DNA of 64,000 nucleotides, from NCBI GenBank assembly GCA_964368645.1, contig CAYJBY010000013.1, positions 1 through 64,000 on the forward strand, read 5' to 3'. Shown in pieces: positions 51,654 through 60,879 of this stretch (position 1 is its first letter; every line of letters begins with the position of its first letter). Source of the stretch: JAEDHM01 sp964368645. GTDB lineage: Bacteria > Bacillota > Clostridia > Christensenellales > CAG-1252. The notes beneath the pieces were generated by a model, which saw only the letters and a list, made by a program, of their open reading frames with translations, did no database searches and had not been told where the DNA came from. The translations under genes and the position numbers were made by a program.

Positions 51654-51683
51654 TTGCATAATCGTAGGGCTTTATGTTATAAT
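51654..51683 (+). promoter_or_regulatory. Promoter of the ketopantoate reductase gene
   Basis: TTGCAT, 18 bases, TATAAT, placing transcription start near 51690. Confidence 0.65.
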
Positions 51684-51725
51684 AATCAGGCAATAATTAC
51701 GGCGTTGCCGACAAAAGGAGCGATT

Positions 51726-52751
51726 ATGAAAGCAGCAATTTACGGAGCAGGTTCTTTAGGTACGGTTTTAGGCGCGTATATCACAGCCGCCGGCGAGAAA
51801 ATACAGTTAATCAACCGCAACAAGGCGCACGTGGCGGCACTTAAGGAAAACGGCGCAACCATTATCGGAAAGGCGGATTTTAAGGTCGCAGTCGATGCGA
51901 TTACCCCCGATATGATGAGCGGAAAATTCGATATTATCTTCCTTATGACCAAACAGCTTGATAATAAGGCGGTGGTTACTATGCTTAACGACTATCTGGA
52001 GGCGGACGGCGTTATTTGCACTATGCAGAACGGACTGCCCGAGCATAGCGTAGCCGAGGTTATCGGCGAGCACAGAACCTACGGCTGTGCTATCGGTTGG
52101 GGCGCACAGATGACCGCTCCCGGCGTCAGCGAGCTGACCTCGGAGCCAGACGCGTTGGTTTTTGCCCTAGGCGCGGTTAATAAAGCGGACGAAAGCGACA
52201 AGCATTTCAAGGAAGTGGTGCGCTTGCTCTCCATAATGGGCAAGGTGGAACTAGAGGATAACTTTATCGGCGTTAGGTGGTCTAAGCTTTTGGTTAACAG
52301 CGCGTTCAGCGGTATGTCCGCGGTTCTGGGCTGTAACTTCGGCGAGGTTTCCGATAACAAAAAATCCCGTGCCTGCGCTCAGCGCATTATCAAGGAGATA
52401 ATCGATTCCACCGAAAAGGGCGGTATTCACATAGAGCCTATACAGGGCAAGGACGTGGTTAAACTGCTCAACTATAACGGCGCACTGAAAAAGAAAATCA
52501 GCTTTATGATTATCCCCGTCGCCATCAAAAAACACCGTCTAATCCGCGCAAGTATGCTTCAGGACATCGAGAAGGGCAAGCCCTGCGAGGTGGAAGCAAT
52601 TAACGGCGTGGTAAGCGCGTACGGCGACAAGGTGGGCGTGGATACTCCCGTCAACGACAAGGTTGTGGAGCTAATCCGCGAAATGGAGCAGGGCAAGCGT
52701 AAGCCCGGCTTTGATAACCTAAAGGAGTTCGACGCGGTGCTGACAAAATAG
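51726..52751 (+). CDS. panE: 2-dehydropantoate 2-reductase family protein
   Basis: 341 residues. The NADPH motif is IYGAGSLGTVLGAYI at residues 4-18, and the catalytic region reads VRWSKLLVNSAFSGMSAVLG near 177 (Lys and Asn of the family) with a conserved Glu/Ser pair further on. PanE reduces ketopantoate to pantoate for CoA synthesis, but the ApbA/PanE family has many paralogues with other substrates and no panB or panC is nearby. The ATG at 51726 follows AAAAGGAG; longer in-frame starts lie upstream of the promoter. It is monocistronic. Confidence 0.85.
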   Translation: MKAAIYGAGSLGTVLGAYITAAGEKIQLINRNKAHVAALKENGATIIGKADFKVAVDAITPDMMSGKFDIIFLMTKQLDNKAVVTMLNDYLEADGVICTMQNGLPEHSVAEVIGEHRTYGCAIGWGAQMTAPGVSELTSEPDALVFALGAVNKADESDKHFKEVVRLLSIMGKVELEDNFIGVRWSKLLVNSAFSGMSAVLGCNFGEVSDNKKSRACAQRIIKEIIDSTEKGGIHIEPIQGKDVVKLLNYNGALKKKISFMIIPVAIKKHRLIRASMLQDIEKGKPCEVEAINGVVSAYGDKVGVDTPVNDKVVELIREMEQGKRKPGFDNLKEFDAVLTK

Positions 52752-52814
52752 TCGGAATCTCCGCGCTTTCGGATTTTAACAAAAAAAGCGGTACTGATTA
52801 TCTATTATAAGGTT

Positions 52815-53129
52815 TTACAGCGTTTTCACGGCGTACAGGTCGTCGAAGTATATCTTTGCCTCGCCCACCGTCAAAAACCTGTAGGTGCGATTAATTGCGG
52901 TAAGGGTATCGGTTACGGTATAGTAATGACCGCCGCGGTAAAAAGTCACGCAGACGGTATCCCCCTTTTCCGCCCGTTGCAGAGCGCGTGAAAGAGCCTC
53001 CTCCTGTTCCTCGGACAAATCGCGCTTTTCCACACGGGAAAGCTTTTCTTCCTTCTCGCGCAAGGCCTCCTGCAAGCCCTTTAAGGAGTCGAAGGGGTTA
53101 AATTGTGCGGCGCGGTTGGCTTTATTCAC
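52815..53129 (-). CDS. YolD-like protein
   Basis: 104 residues. It begins NKANRAAQFNPFDSLKGL and ends with a short beta-rich segment (GDTVCVTFYRGGHYYTVTDTL), matching the YolD-like family that accompanies UvrX/DinB-type polymerases on plasmids and prophages. The start overlaps the polymerase stop by eight bases, so it is translated by coupling. Its role is unknown; the genetic link to error-prone polymerase suggests a helper or regulator. Confidence 0.8.
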   Translation of the reverse strand: MNKANRAAQFNPFDSLKGLQEALREKEEKLSRVEKRDLSEEQEEALSRALQRAEKGDTVCVTFYRGGHYYTVTDTLTAINRTYRFLTVGEAKIYFDDLYAVKTL

Positions 53130-54384
53130 CGTTGTGACCTCCGATTAGCTTGTTCCTGATTACAGTCGTTGCCCCTTCCTGTAGGTCGGTGGCTCTTAGC
53201 ATAGCGTTTTTACCGAACTTGTCCTTGACGGCAAGGACGGCTTCCTCTATCTTTTTTTCCTTTTGCACGGCTTCAAAATCCGTGAAAAGGTCGTAGCCCT
53301 CACAGCCCTCGTCGCATACGTCGAACCATATCGACAGCCGCCTTATGGGCAGTTCTCTGTGGGTGGTTGCGGTGAAAATCTTGTCTATGTAACGGCTTAC
53401 TATCGAATAGACGTTGGTAGTTTCCGACATTTTAAGCATTCCGCCCGTAGGTGCGCTTGCGTCCTTGCTGTAGCCCACGCCGCAACCCACGCGGTTGGTT
53501 ATTACGTGCTCTCGCATCATACGCTGACAGCCCGTCAACGCCATTTCCATCATAACGATTTTCGCCTTTTCATAGGAGTAATCCTCAAAGAGAATCTGGG
53601 AGTTAGACACCGATTTCGCCTTGCTTTTGTACGCCTTTATATCCGCCATAGTACAGCTTTCGCGCCCCCAAGCGTGGTCGATTAACAGCTCGGCGTTAAT
53701 GCCGAAATTCTTGTACAGCAGTTCCTCGGATGCGGTGGCAACGCCCCGCATATCAAAAATCCCGTACCGCGCAAGTCTAGCCGCCGTACCCCTTGCCACC
53801 TGCCAAAAATCCGTTATGGGGCGGTGGTTCCACAGGGTTGCCCGATATGATTCCTCGGTAAGCACCCCTATGTGGTCGGGGGCTTTTTTTGCGGTAATAT
53901 CCAAGGCGATTTTCGCCAAATACAGGTTAGTGCCTATGCCTGCCGTCGCAGGGATATGCAGCTTGTCCGCAATCTCGTTAATCAGCTTTTTGGCAAAGGC
54001 GACAGGCTCCAGCTTGTAGCACTTCAGGTAGTCGGTGGCGTCGATAAAATCCTCGTCTATGGAATAAACGTGAATATCATCCTTGTCCATATAGTTAAGG
54101 TATATTTCGTAAATATCGGCGGCGTACTCTATGTACTTTTTCATTCGGGGCAGGGCGACTATGTAGTCGATACCCTTGGGAATTTCAAACAAACGACAGC
54201 GGTTCTTCGCGCCTAACGCCTTCATTTTAGGCGTAATGGCAAGGCACAAAGCTCCGTTGCCGCGGCTCTCGTCGGCAACAACGAGGTTGGTCTCAAAAGG
54301 ATTCAACCCCCGTTCCGCGCACTCCACCGAGGCGAAGAAGGACTTCATATCTATGCAAAAGTACGTCCGTTGTTTTTCCGTCAT
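53122..54384 (-). CDS. Y-family DNA polymerase (UmuC/DinB-like)
   Basis: 420 residues. Catalytic acids are seen in FCIDMKSFFASVE (Asp12) and YSIDEDFID (Asp and Glu near residue 108). The next helix-hairpin-helix and little-finger regions follow (AGIGTNLYLAKIALDI near 148). It is the UvrX/UmuC-like long form rather than classical Pol IV. It copies past DNA lesions with low fidelity. It lies 27 bases downstream of lexA and upstream of the YolD gene, forming an SOS operon. Confidence 0.93.
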   Translation of the reverse strand: MTEKQRTYFCIDMKSFFASVECAERGLNPFETNLVVADESRGNGALCLAITPKMKALGAKNRCRLFEIPKGIDYIVALPRMKKYIEYAADIYEIYLNYMDKDDIHVYSIDEDFIDATDYLKCYKLEPVAFAKKLINEIADKLHIPATAGIGTNLYLAKIALDITAKKAPDHIGVLTEESYRATLWNHRPITDFWQVARGTAARLARYGIFDMRGVATASEELLYKNFGINAELLIDHAWGRESCTMADIKAYKSKAKSVSNSQILFEDYSYEKAKIVMMEMALTGCQRMMREHVITNRVGCGVGYSKDASAPTGGMLKMSETTNVYSIVSRYIDKIFTATTHRELPIRRLSIWFDVCDEGCEGYDLFTDFEAVQKEKKIEEAVLAVKDKFGKNAMLRATDLQEGATTVIRNKLIGGHNGE

Positions 54385-54411
54385 ATTATCGCCTGTTCCG
54401 CTTGTTGCCTA

Positions 54412-55020
54412 TTACTCCGCGTCCTTTAATATCTTCTTGACCACGCCCTGTATCTCGATACTGTCAAAATACATATCCGCAAGCTCGTCGTTTTCGGGGT
54501 GGAGCCGTATTCTGCGGTTTTTGCGGTCGGTATAAAACCTTTTGAGGGTGGCTTCGTCGTCAATTAAGGCTACGATTATCTGCCCCTCGTCCGCAGTGTC
54601 CTGCCGCCTTACTATAACCACGTCGCCGCTATTGATACCTGCGTTAATCATAGAACTGCCTTTCGCACGCAACGCAAAAAAATCGCCCTCGCCTAATAGC
54701 TCCTTGGAGATATAAACGTAGCTTTCGATGTTTTCCTGCGCCAAAATCGGGGTGCCGCAGGCAATCTCGCCCACTAACGGAACGCTCTTAACCGCGCTCT
54801 TGGCTCTAAGCATATTGGGAGTCTTGGCAAAGCGTAAACCCTCGGATATATCTATCATTCCGCGGTTAGACATATCGGCGAGATATCTGGATACGTTGCC
54901 TTTTTCCATACCCATATAGGCGGCAATATCGCTTATTGTCGGCACGTAACCCTCCTCGGAGTACTGTGCCTCTATAAAGGCGATTATCCCTTGCATTTTG
55001 TTTTCGTCCTTAGATCTCAT
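54412..55020 (-). CDS. lexA: LexA-type SOS repressor
   Basis: 202 residues. The N-terminal winged helix (PTISDIAAYMGMEKGNVSRYL) binds DNA; the C-terminal S24 peptidase domain has catalytic Ser123 (GSSM) and Lys160 (ATLKRF). The self-cleavage site, usually Ala-Gly, reads Cys88-Gly89 (EIACGTPILA). On DNA damage RecA filaments trigger self-cleavage. The start follows GAGGTG. A perfect dyad lies 21 bases upstream within the transcript start region, so it is probably autoregulated. It heads an operon with the Y-polymerase and YolD genes. Confidence 0.93.
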   Translation of the reverse strand: MRSKDENKMQGIIAFIEAQYSEEGYVPTISDIAAYMGMEKGNVSRYLADMSNRGMIDISEGLRFAKTPNMLRAKSAVKSVPLVGEIACGTPILAQENIESYVYISKELLGEGDFFALRAKGSSMINAGINSGDVVIVRRQDTADEGQIIVALIDDEATLKRFYTDRKNRRIRLHPENDELADMYFDSIEIQGVVKKILKDAE

Positions 55021-55040
55021 TAACGCACCTCAAGCTATCG

Positions 55041-55054
55041 GCAACTAATGTTGC
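55041..55054 (-). promoter_or_regulatory. Candidate SOS box
   Basis: GCAACTAATGTTGC is a perfect 5-bp dyad with a 4-base centre. It has the layout of the Gram-positive SOS box CGAAC-4-GTTCG but with GC/GC ends. It lies 10 bases downstream of the -10 box, over the transcription start. Confidence 0.65.
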
Positions 55055-55064
55055 TATTAAAAAC

Positions 55065-55093
55065 ATTATAGTCGAAAGCCCGATTCAAGTCAA
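55065..55093 (-). promoter_or_regulatory. Promoter of the lexA operon
   Basis: On the minus strand, TTGACT, 17 bases, TATAAT. Confidence 0.8.
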
Positions 55094-55165
55094 TAGTTTT
55101 CTTCTTCCAAATTCTGCATAGTCCGTCTATTAGGACGCCGTTACAAGGGGCAAGCGAAATAGCGG

Positions 55166-55203
55166 AAAAAAGCGCAAACCGAATTGACGATTTACGCTTT
55201 TTT
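55166..55203 (-). terminator. Terminator of the giant lipoprotein gene
   Basis: TTTACGC and its partner GCGCAAA with flanking A/T runs form a 12-bp stem with one mismatch. Confidence 0.65.
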
Positions 55204-55257
55204 ATCAGTAATTATTGTAATTTCCGAAACAATACGTTTGGGGTAACTGTAGTCGGA

Positions 55258-58200
55258 TTACCCCTTGAACCAATAATTAGTGGAGTAGCCGTTGTTAAAG
55301 GTGTCTATAACAAAATTGGTGTAATTGTTGCTTGGGCTGACGTCCGTAGATGTTCCGCTACTGCGGCTCTTCCAAGCTGCAATATTCGGGGTGCGGTACC
55401 AGGTTGTGGTATCCGCAAAGACGATGGAGATGTAGCTCTTACAGCCGTTAAAGGCATTGCAACCTATGCTGGATACGTTGGCGGTGACGATGAATTGCAA
55501 TATATTGGTACAGCCGCTGAATGCGTAGCCGCCTATATGCACCACGCTTTCGGCGAGGGTTATGGAGTAAAGACTTGTGCGATAGTAAAAGGCGTAATCG
55601 GCAACGACCGTTGTGCCCTCTGCCAACTGAATGGAAGTGTTGGTGGGCATCTCACCCTTGTATTTGAATGCGATATGCTGTAGATAAACCAGTCCGTCGG
55701 GCTGATTGTTCCACCACGCCGAGCCGGAGAAAATTCCCGATTCCAGATATTTCAAATTGGAGGAAACGGTAATTTCGCTCAGGTTGGTACAGGAGGAGAA
55801 TGCCGAACGGCCGATGGTGGTGACGCTTTCGGTAAGAGTAAGCGCGGTTAAGGAGGTAAGGTTGCTAAAGGCGTTAGACGCTATCTCCGTACTTCCGATA
55901 ATGGTCAGCGCGAAGGCGGTCGGTGCGCTTTGCTCGATAACCGTGGCGGCGTGTGCGGCGTTGGCGGTAATTGAGGTTAGACCGCTGCAACCTGAGAACG
56001 CCGCGTTGCCTAGGGTTGTTACACCAACGGGTATGGTGATAGCGGAGAGCTTAGCACAGCCGTTAAAGGCGTCGCCACTTATGGTAATGATTGTGTCGGG
56101 TATAACGACGGTGGTTAAATTAGTACAGCCCTTAAAGGCTTTTGCGCCTATGGTGGTAACTCCCTTAGATATGGTGACTGAGGTTATAGTCGTATTGTTT
56201 TCAAAAACGCTTGCTTTAATCGCAACCGTATTGTCGGGTATTGTTACCTCGGCAGAGGTTCCTGTGTAGCCGGTAATCGTTGCTCCGTTATAGGCGGTGG
56301 TAAAGGTAAAGTCGCGCCAAGCGGCGTTAAGCTCCCATTTGCCGTTAAAGCTCAAATTCTTATTCGTCATCGTAAAGGTGTAGGTAAGAGAGGGGGTTAC
56401 GCCGTCGGGATTATCGGTGCAGAGCTGGTCGTTTTCGTCGAACCAACCCATAAATTCGTGGTAAGTGTCAGCCGTAGCCGATATAACCACCTCGCTGCCT
56501 GCCTCCGCGTTAATGGAGATAGGATTGCCGTTTTTAACCGCCGTTGCGTCGTTGTAGCCAATGCCTAAACCGCCGTCTATGGGTGCGTCGTCGGTGCAGT
56601 AGATACGGCAGTTAATGTACCCTGAGTAGTCGGAACTGGAGTAGTAGCCCCCCGTTCTTGCGACAACGCAGAACACGTCGCCAGCTTTTGCGTCAAAGCT
56701 AACAGATTTATAGTTTTCGTTGCTAGGATCGCTGTAATTGCTGACAGTGGCGGACGTAATCATTGCGTTTGTACTGCACTTTTTAACGTAAAAACTGGCG
56801 GTGCGAGGACTGTCGGTGTACCAGAAGCAATACTCAATCTTGTAGGTTCCTGTAGCGAAGGCGGTGAAGTAGTTGGAAACGGAGGAGGAACCGTCGTAGC
56901 CCGTGCCGATATAGTGTACTTCCGTCTTGCTTTCGTTAGGCTGTACGGAAATCGTTCTGGTGCTGTTCGTATCGTTGGCGTAGCTGTAGTAGCCTGCATA
57001 TACCGTGGTGTCGTAGGTTATATCGGCGGTAAAGTCGAATAGCTCGGTGCAATCGCTGGTGGTGTACCAACCCGTGAAAATGCACTTGTTTTTCGACGGT
57101 GTAATGGTGGGATAAACCGCGCCCACGGTCGAGGTGACGGTCTGGGGCTTGATAGTGGTAGAACTGCTGCCGCCGTTGAGGTTAAAGGTTAATATAGCAT
57201 TACCTCTGTTGGGAGCGATAATAGCCGCATTGCCGCCCTCCTTGATGTTGCCGTCTATTGTTACGGAAAGAACGGTCCATTTTGCAACGTACGTAACGTC
57301 CTTTGCGCCCATTTCAAACGTCAGCTCAAGTCCTTCCTCCACCAAATTGTCATAATTGTCGAACCAGCCCACAAATCTGTAGCCAACGGTTGTTTCCGCA
57401 GTTAAGGTTACGGTTTCGCCCAATGCGTAATAACCGATGCCTTCTATCGTTCCTGCCTCGCTGATACTCTTGGCAACGCCTACTCTGTAATGCGCCCATC
57501 TTGCCTCGTAGGAAACGACAGCCATTTCGGTATTGAAGGAGGGCATTGTAAAGGTGTAGGTCAAAGAGGGCGTAACGCCGTCCTCGTCGTCGGTAAGCAG
57601 AACGTCGTTTTCGTCAAACCACCCAAGGAAGGTGTAGCTTGCGTTGGATTCTGCGGTGATTACTACGGTGTCGCCTACTGCGTATCTTCCGTCGCCTGTG
57701 ACGGAACCTGCTTCCTCGTCGTTCCTGCCGAGGTTAACGGTGTAGTCGCCCCACTTAGCGGTATAGGTAGTCGTAGAGCCTGTGGTGGGGTAGTCGGCAA
57801 CTATGTTTGCGCTTAATTCGGAAGTGATAAGATTGTCTGCCTCGTCAAACCAGCCCAAGAAGGTATATTCTCCGTTAGTACGGGCGGTAAAGGTGGTTTG
57901 AGAGCCGATACGTAAAGCCCTTGCTCCGCCTGCTATGCCGCCTGCATCGGGAAGTAAGCCGCCGTCGTTGCAGACGAGATATGCCTCGCAGGTGTAATCG
58001 TAAACATTGGCGACCGCGCTGATAACGAGGGTTAAGAAGGAGTTTCCGCCGTCGGAGTCAAAGGTCATACTTCTCCAGGCGGAATTAAATCTGCCAGTGC
58101 AACCGGGAACGGGATCGTAAATGGTCTTTTTGCCCAGATAAATAGCCACCGTGGGATCAACGCCGGTGCTGTCGGTATGGGCGGAAGTCTTTCTGTAATA

Positions 58201-60438
58201 TAAGGTATAGTTTCCGCGCTTTAAGGTCGCGAAGGCGTAATGAATACTTGTGTAGTTGTCGTCAATTTCAAAGGTGAACGCAAAGGGATTCGTTTCGTCG
58301 TATGCCTGCATATTGACCGCTCTTCCTGCTACTTCGGTGTCCATTAGCTTCCACCCTGCGTACAGGGTAACGTCCTTGGTTACGGGCTCGGAGAAGTCAA
58401 AGGGCGCGTTGTAGGCGTTCTTGTCGGTGTACCAGCCTGTGAAAACGTAGTTGTAATCGGAAAGTACGGGGTAGGTGAGCTTGTCAAAACCCGTAACCGT
58501 CTGCGGCTCGGGAGTAGGCTGCTCGCCGTTCTCGTTCTTGTCAAAGGTGACGGTGTAGCTTGCGCCGTTGGCGACCTCGCCTGCACCCTCTATGTTGGCA
58601 ACCGCTTTTACGTAATATTTTTTCCATTTGGCGGTTAGGGTACAGCTCTCGGTTACGTCAAAGCTGTAGCTTAATTCGTCGGAAACCTTTTCGCCGTCCT
58701 TGTACCAGCCCGACCAAGTGAAATCGTCGGATTCGGTTGTCGCCGTAACGGTCACGTTGGTGGATAGGGCAAAGAAACCGCCGCCTTCAACGGTGCCGCC
58801 GTAGGTGTTGTCGGCAAGAGCGGTAATAGCGTATAACTTTTGCGTCCAGGTCGCGGTAAAGACCACGTCCGCCGCGCCCATAGTGTAGCTGTCGCCTGCC
58901 TGATAAACGTCAGTGCCGTCGCTCCAGCCGTCAAAAACGTATTCCGTCCGCTCAAAGGTGTTGGCAGGAAGCTCGAAAGACGCGTCCTCTGCGGTATCCC
59001 CAACGGTAGGAGCGGTGCCCGTGGCGTTTTCGCCGCCTGCGAAGCTGACCGAGTGCTTGGGGATAAGTTCCCACACTGCGGTAATTGTAACTAACTTACC
59101 GCCCACCGTAACGGTGGAGGTGTCACCGGGCTTGTCAACCTCGGTGCCGTCCGTCGTCCAACCGATGAAACGGTAGCCGTCCTTAACAAAGGTGTTTTCT
59201 GGCAGGGTGATTGCGGAACCTTTGGACGTGGGTGCTATGGTGGGTGCAACTCCCGTTGCGCCCTCGCCGCCCTTTAATTCGAAGTAGCATTTTTCAATAT
59301 CGTACCACACCGCTGAAAAGGTTACGTTGGCATCGGATACGGTGTAGCTGTCGTCTGCTTGATACAGCTTGCCGTCGTTAAGCCAGCCGCCGAAAACGGA
59401 AGCGGATTTGTGATAAGGGTTAGAGGGGAGAACTATAACGTCACCCTCAAGAGCAAGCCTTAACTCGGAAAAGTTCACCAAAGGCATATTACTGTCGTCC
59501 TCGCCCTCAAAGGCTACTATAATCTGCTGAGAGGTTGCCCATACCGCCGTAAAGCTCCTATTCGTCATAACCGTTACTTTGGCTCCGACGCGGTAGGTGG
59601 TATTGCCGTCACTCCAGCCGACAAAGGTGCAGTCGGTTTTGGCGAAGGTGTTATCGGGTAGGGTTGCCGTCAAGCCCGAGGCAAGGGTTATATCGATGGG
59701 TGCAACTCCGGTTGCGCCGTCGCCGCCCTTAAAGGATACGACGCAAGGCGCGATTTGAAGCCATACCGCCGAAAAACTCACGTCAGCGTTTACCGTATAG
59801 CTGTCGCCGGGCTGATATATCGCCGTGCCGTCGTTCCAACCGTTAAATGTATAATCGGCGTTAGTGAACGTGTTGTCGGGCAGGGTGATTTTCGTTCCGC
59901 TCAAAACAGCGTTTTGGGTAGGCGCGGTGCCTGTGGCAAGCTCGCCGCCTGTAAAGGTTATCGTAAACTTGGGCAGAGCCGCACCGCAGGCGCATTCGCC
60001 CTCTGCGTTGTAGCTATGCTCGGTAGTCGCCGTGCAAACCTCGCCGCAGGTCTGACAGATTCTGTCGTGGCAGGTGAAGTCGTCGGCATAGACGTGACCT
60101 GCCGTAATGGTCTCGGTCTCCGTCGTTTCGCACAAAATACAGGTACGGGTTTTGGAACCGTTCTCGGTGCAGGTTGCAGGAGTTTCGATTTCCCACTCGC
60201 CGAACTGATGACCTAAGGCGTCAACGGTTTTCGTTTCCGTTTCGCCGCAGTCGGAGCAGGTGCGCTTCACTTCGCCCGCGGTTGTGCAGGTGGGCGCGGT
60301 GACAATCGTCCATTCGCCGAAAGTGTGTTCGCCGTCGCCGTCTGACGGGGTATTGCCGAAAAGACTGCACGCGGTCAGACAACAGCAGAAAGCGGTTAGG
60401 ATTAAGGTAACGATTACAAGTGTAAAGGTTCTTTTCAT
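55258..60438 (-). CDS. Giant surface lipoprotein with InlB-type and BspA leucine-rich repeats
   Basis: 1726 residues. A lipoprotein signal peptide ends in lipobox LTAC (Cys24). Residues about 35-155 hold Cys-rich repeats of the form PTCT..G...RTC..C, each with paired Cys that may bind zinc. From about 155 to 1395 there are at least ten InlB-B-type repeats (Listeria-Bacteroides repeat family), each with the F.GW(x)DG or FLGWFDE core and a following AxW. Two inserted beta-rich domains (about 710-880 and 1170-1310) interrupt them. The end (about 1395-1680) is a BspA-type leucine-rich repeat array with (A/V)F.GC..L..I. units. It is probably a host- or polymer-binding adhesin anchored outside the cell. 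The start follows AAGGAGA. It is monocistronic. Confidence 0.9.
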   Translation of the reverse strand: MKRTFTLVIVTLILTAFCCCLTACSLFGNTPSDGDGEHTFGEWTIVTAPTCTTAGEVKRTCSDCGETETKTVDALGHQFGEWEIETPATCTENGSKTRTCILCETTETETITAGHVYADDFTCHDRICQTCGEVCTATTEHSYNAEGECACGAALPKFTITFTGGELATGTAPTQNAVLSGTKITLPDNTFTNADYTFNGWNDGTAIYQPGDSYTVNADVSFSAVWLQIAPCVVSFKGGDGATGVAPIDITLASGLTATLPDNTFAKTDCTFVGWSDGNTTYRVGAKVTVMTNRSFTAVWATSQQIIVAFEGEDDSNMPLVNFSELRLALEGDVIVLPSNPYHKSASVFGGWLNDGKLYQADDSYTVSDANVTFSAVWYDIEKCYFELKGGEGATGVAPTIAPTSKGSAITLPENTFVKDGYRFIGWTTDGTEVDKPGDTSTVTVGGKLVTITAVWELIPKHSVSFAGGENATGTAPTVGDTAEDASFELPANTFERTEYVFDGWSDGTDVYQAGDSYTMGAADVVFTATWTQKLYAITALADNTYGGTVEGGGFFALSTNVTVTATTESDDFTWSGWYKDGEKVSDELSYSFDVTESCTLTAKWKKYYVKAVANIEGAGEVANGASYTVTFDKNENGEQPTPEPQTVTGFDKLTYPVLSDYNYVFTGWYTDKNAYNAPFDFSEPVTKDVTLYAGWKLMDTEVAGRAVNMQAYDETNPFAFTFEIDDNYTSIHYAFATLKRGNYTLYYRKTSAHTDSTGVDPTVAIYLGKKTIYDPVPGCTGRFNSAWRSMTFDSDGGNSFLTLVISAVANVYDYTCEAYLVCNDGGLLPDAGGIAGGARALRIGSQTTFTARTNGEYTFLGWFDEADNLITSELSANIVADYPTTGSTTTYTAKWGDYTVNLGRNDEEAGSVTGDGRYAVGDTVVITAESNASYTFLGWFDENDVLLTDDEDGVTPSLTYTFTMPSFNTEMAVVSYEARWAHYRVGVAKSISEAGTIEGIGYYALGETVTLTAETTVGYRFVGWFDNYDNLVEEGLELTFEMGAKDVTYVAKWTVLSVTIDGNIKEGGNAAIIAPNRGNAILTFNLNGGSSSTTIKPQTVTSTVGAVYPTITPSKNKCIFTGWYTTSDCTELFDFTADITYDTTVYAGYYSYANDTNSTRTISVQPNESKTEVHYIGTGYDGSSSVSNYFTAFATGTYKIEYCFWYTDSPRTASFYVKKCSTNAMITSATVSNYSDPSNENYKSVSFDAKAGDVFCVVARTGGYYSSSDYSGYINCRIYCTDDAPIDGGLGIGYNDATAVKNGNPISINAEAGSEVVISATADTYHEFMGWFDENDQLCTDNPDGVTPSLTYTFTMTNKNLSFNGKWELNAAWRDFTFTTAYNGATITGYTGTSAEVTIPDNTVAIKASVFENNTTITSVTISKGVTTIGAKAFKGCTNLTTVVIPDTIITISGDAFNGCAKLSAITIPVGVTTLGNAAFSGCSGLTSITANAAHAATVIEQSAPTAFALTIIGSTEIASNAFSNLTSLTALTLTESVTTIGRSAFSSCTNLSEITVSSNLKYLESGIFSGSAWWNNQPDGLVYLQHIAFKYKGEMPTNTSIQLAEGTTVVADYAFYYRTSLYSITLAESVVHIGGYAFSGCTNILQFIVTANVSSIGCNAFNGCKSYISIVFADTTTWYRTPNIAAWKSRSSGTSTDVSPSNNYTNFVIDTFNNGYSTNYWFKG

Positions 60439-60483
60439 TTCAATCTCCTTTTTTGCTATATAAATGTTTTTATGTTTTTAAGT

Positions 60484-60501
60484 CGCGGCTTTTGCACCGC
60501 G
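60484..60501 (-). promoter_or_regulatory. Small hairpin upstream of the giant lipoprotein gene
   Basis: CGCGG pairs with CCGCG around an 8-base loop. No clear -35/-10 pair was found in the surrounding AT-rich sequence. Confidence 0.3.
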
Positions 60502-60879
60502 GTTGAATATCGTAGTAAAGTGGATTCCCACGCAAGGGTTGAGGTGTCGGCGGATAATTATATCGGCTGACTAACCGTTGTAACCGTACCCCTCGGCGTA
60601 TCCTTGACGGTAGCCGTAACGCGAAATTGCATTTTCACGAACAATATGCGTGTGCATACACTCGCGCACGATAATATAGGATTATCCTAATCTTACCAAA
60701 GAAAGTGCCAACGAACCGCCAACGCAGAAAGGCATATCGGGCAAAAAAAGCAAAAAAATCGGCGGAAAAAAGAAAAAAAGCGATTTTAATTTACCGTTTT
60801 AGGGCGCAGTTGGCTTTGATAATCTGTTTTTTAATTAATAGAATATATCGCTTTTTTACGGCACACAGGGGAGAACGTC

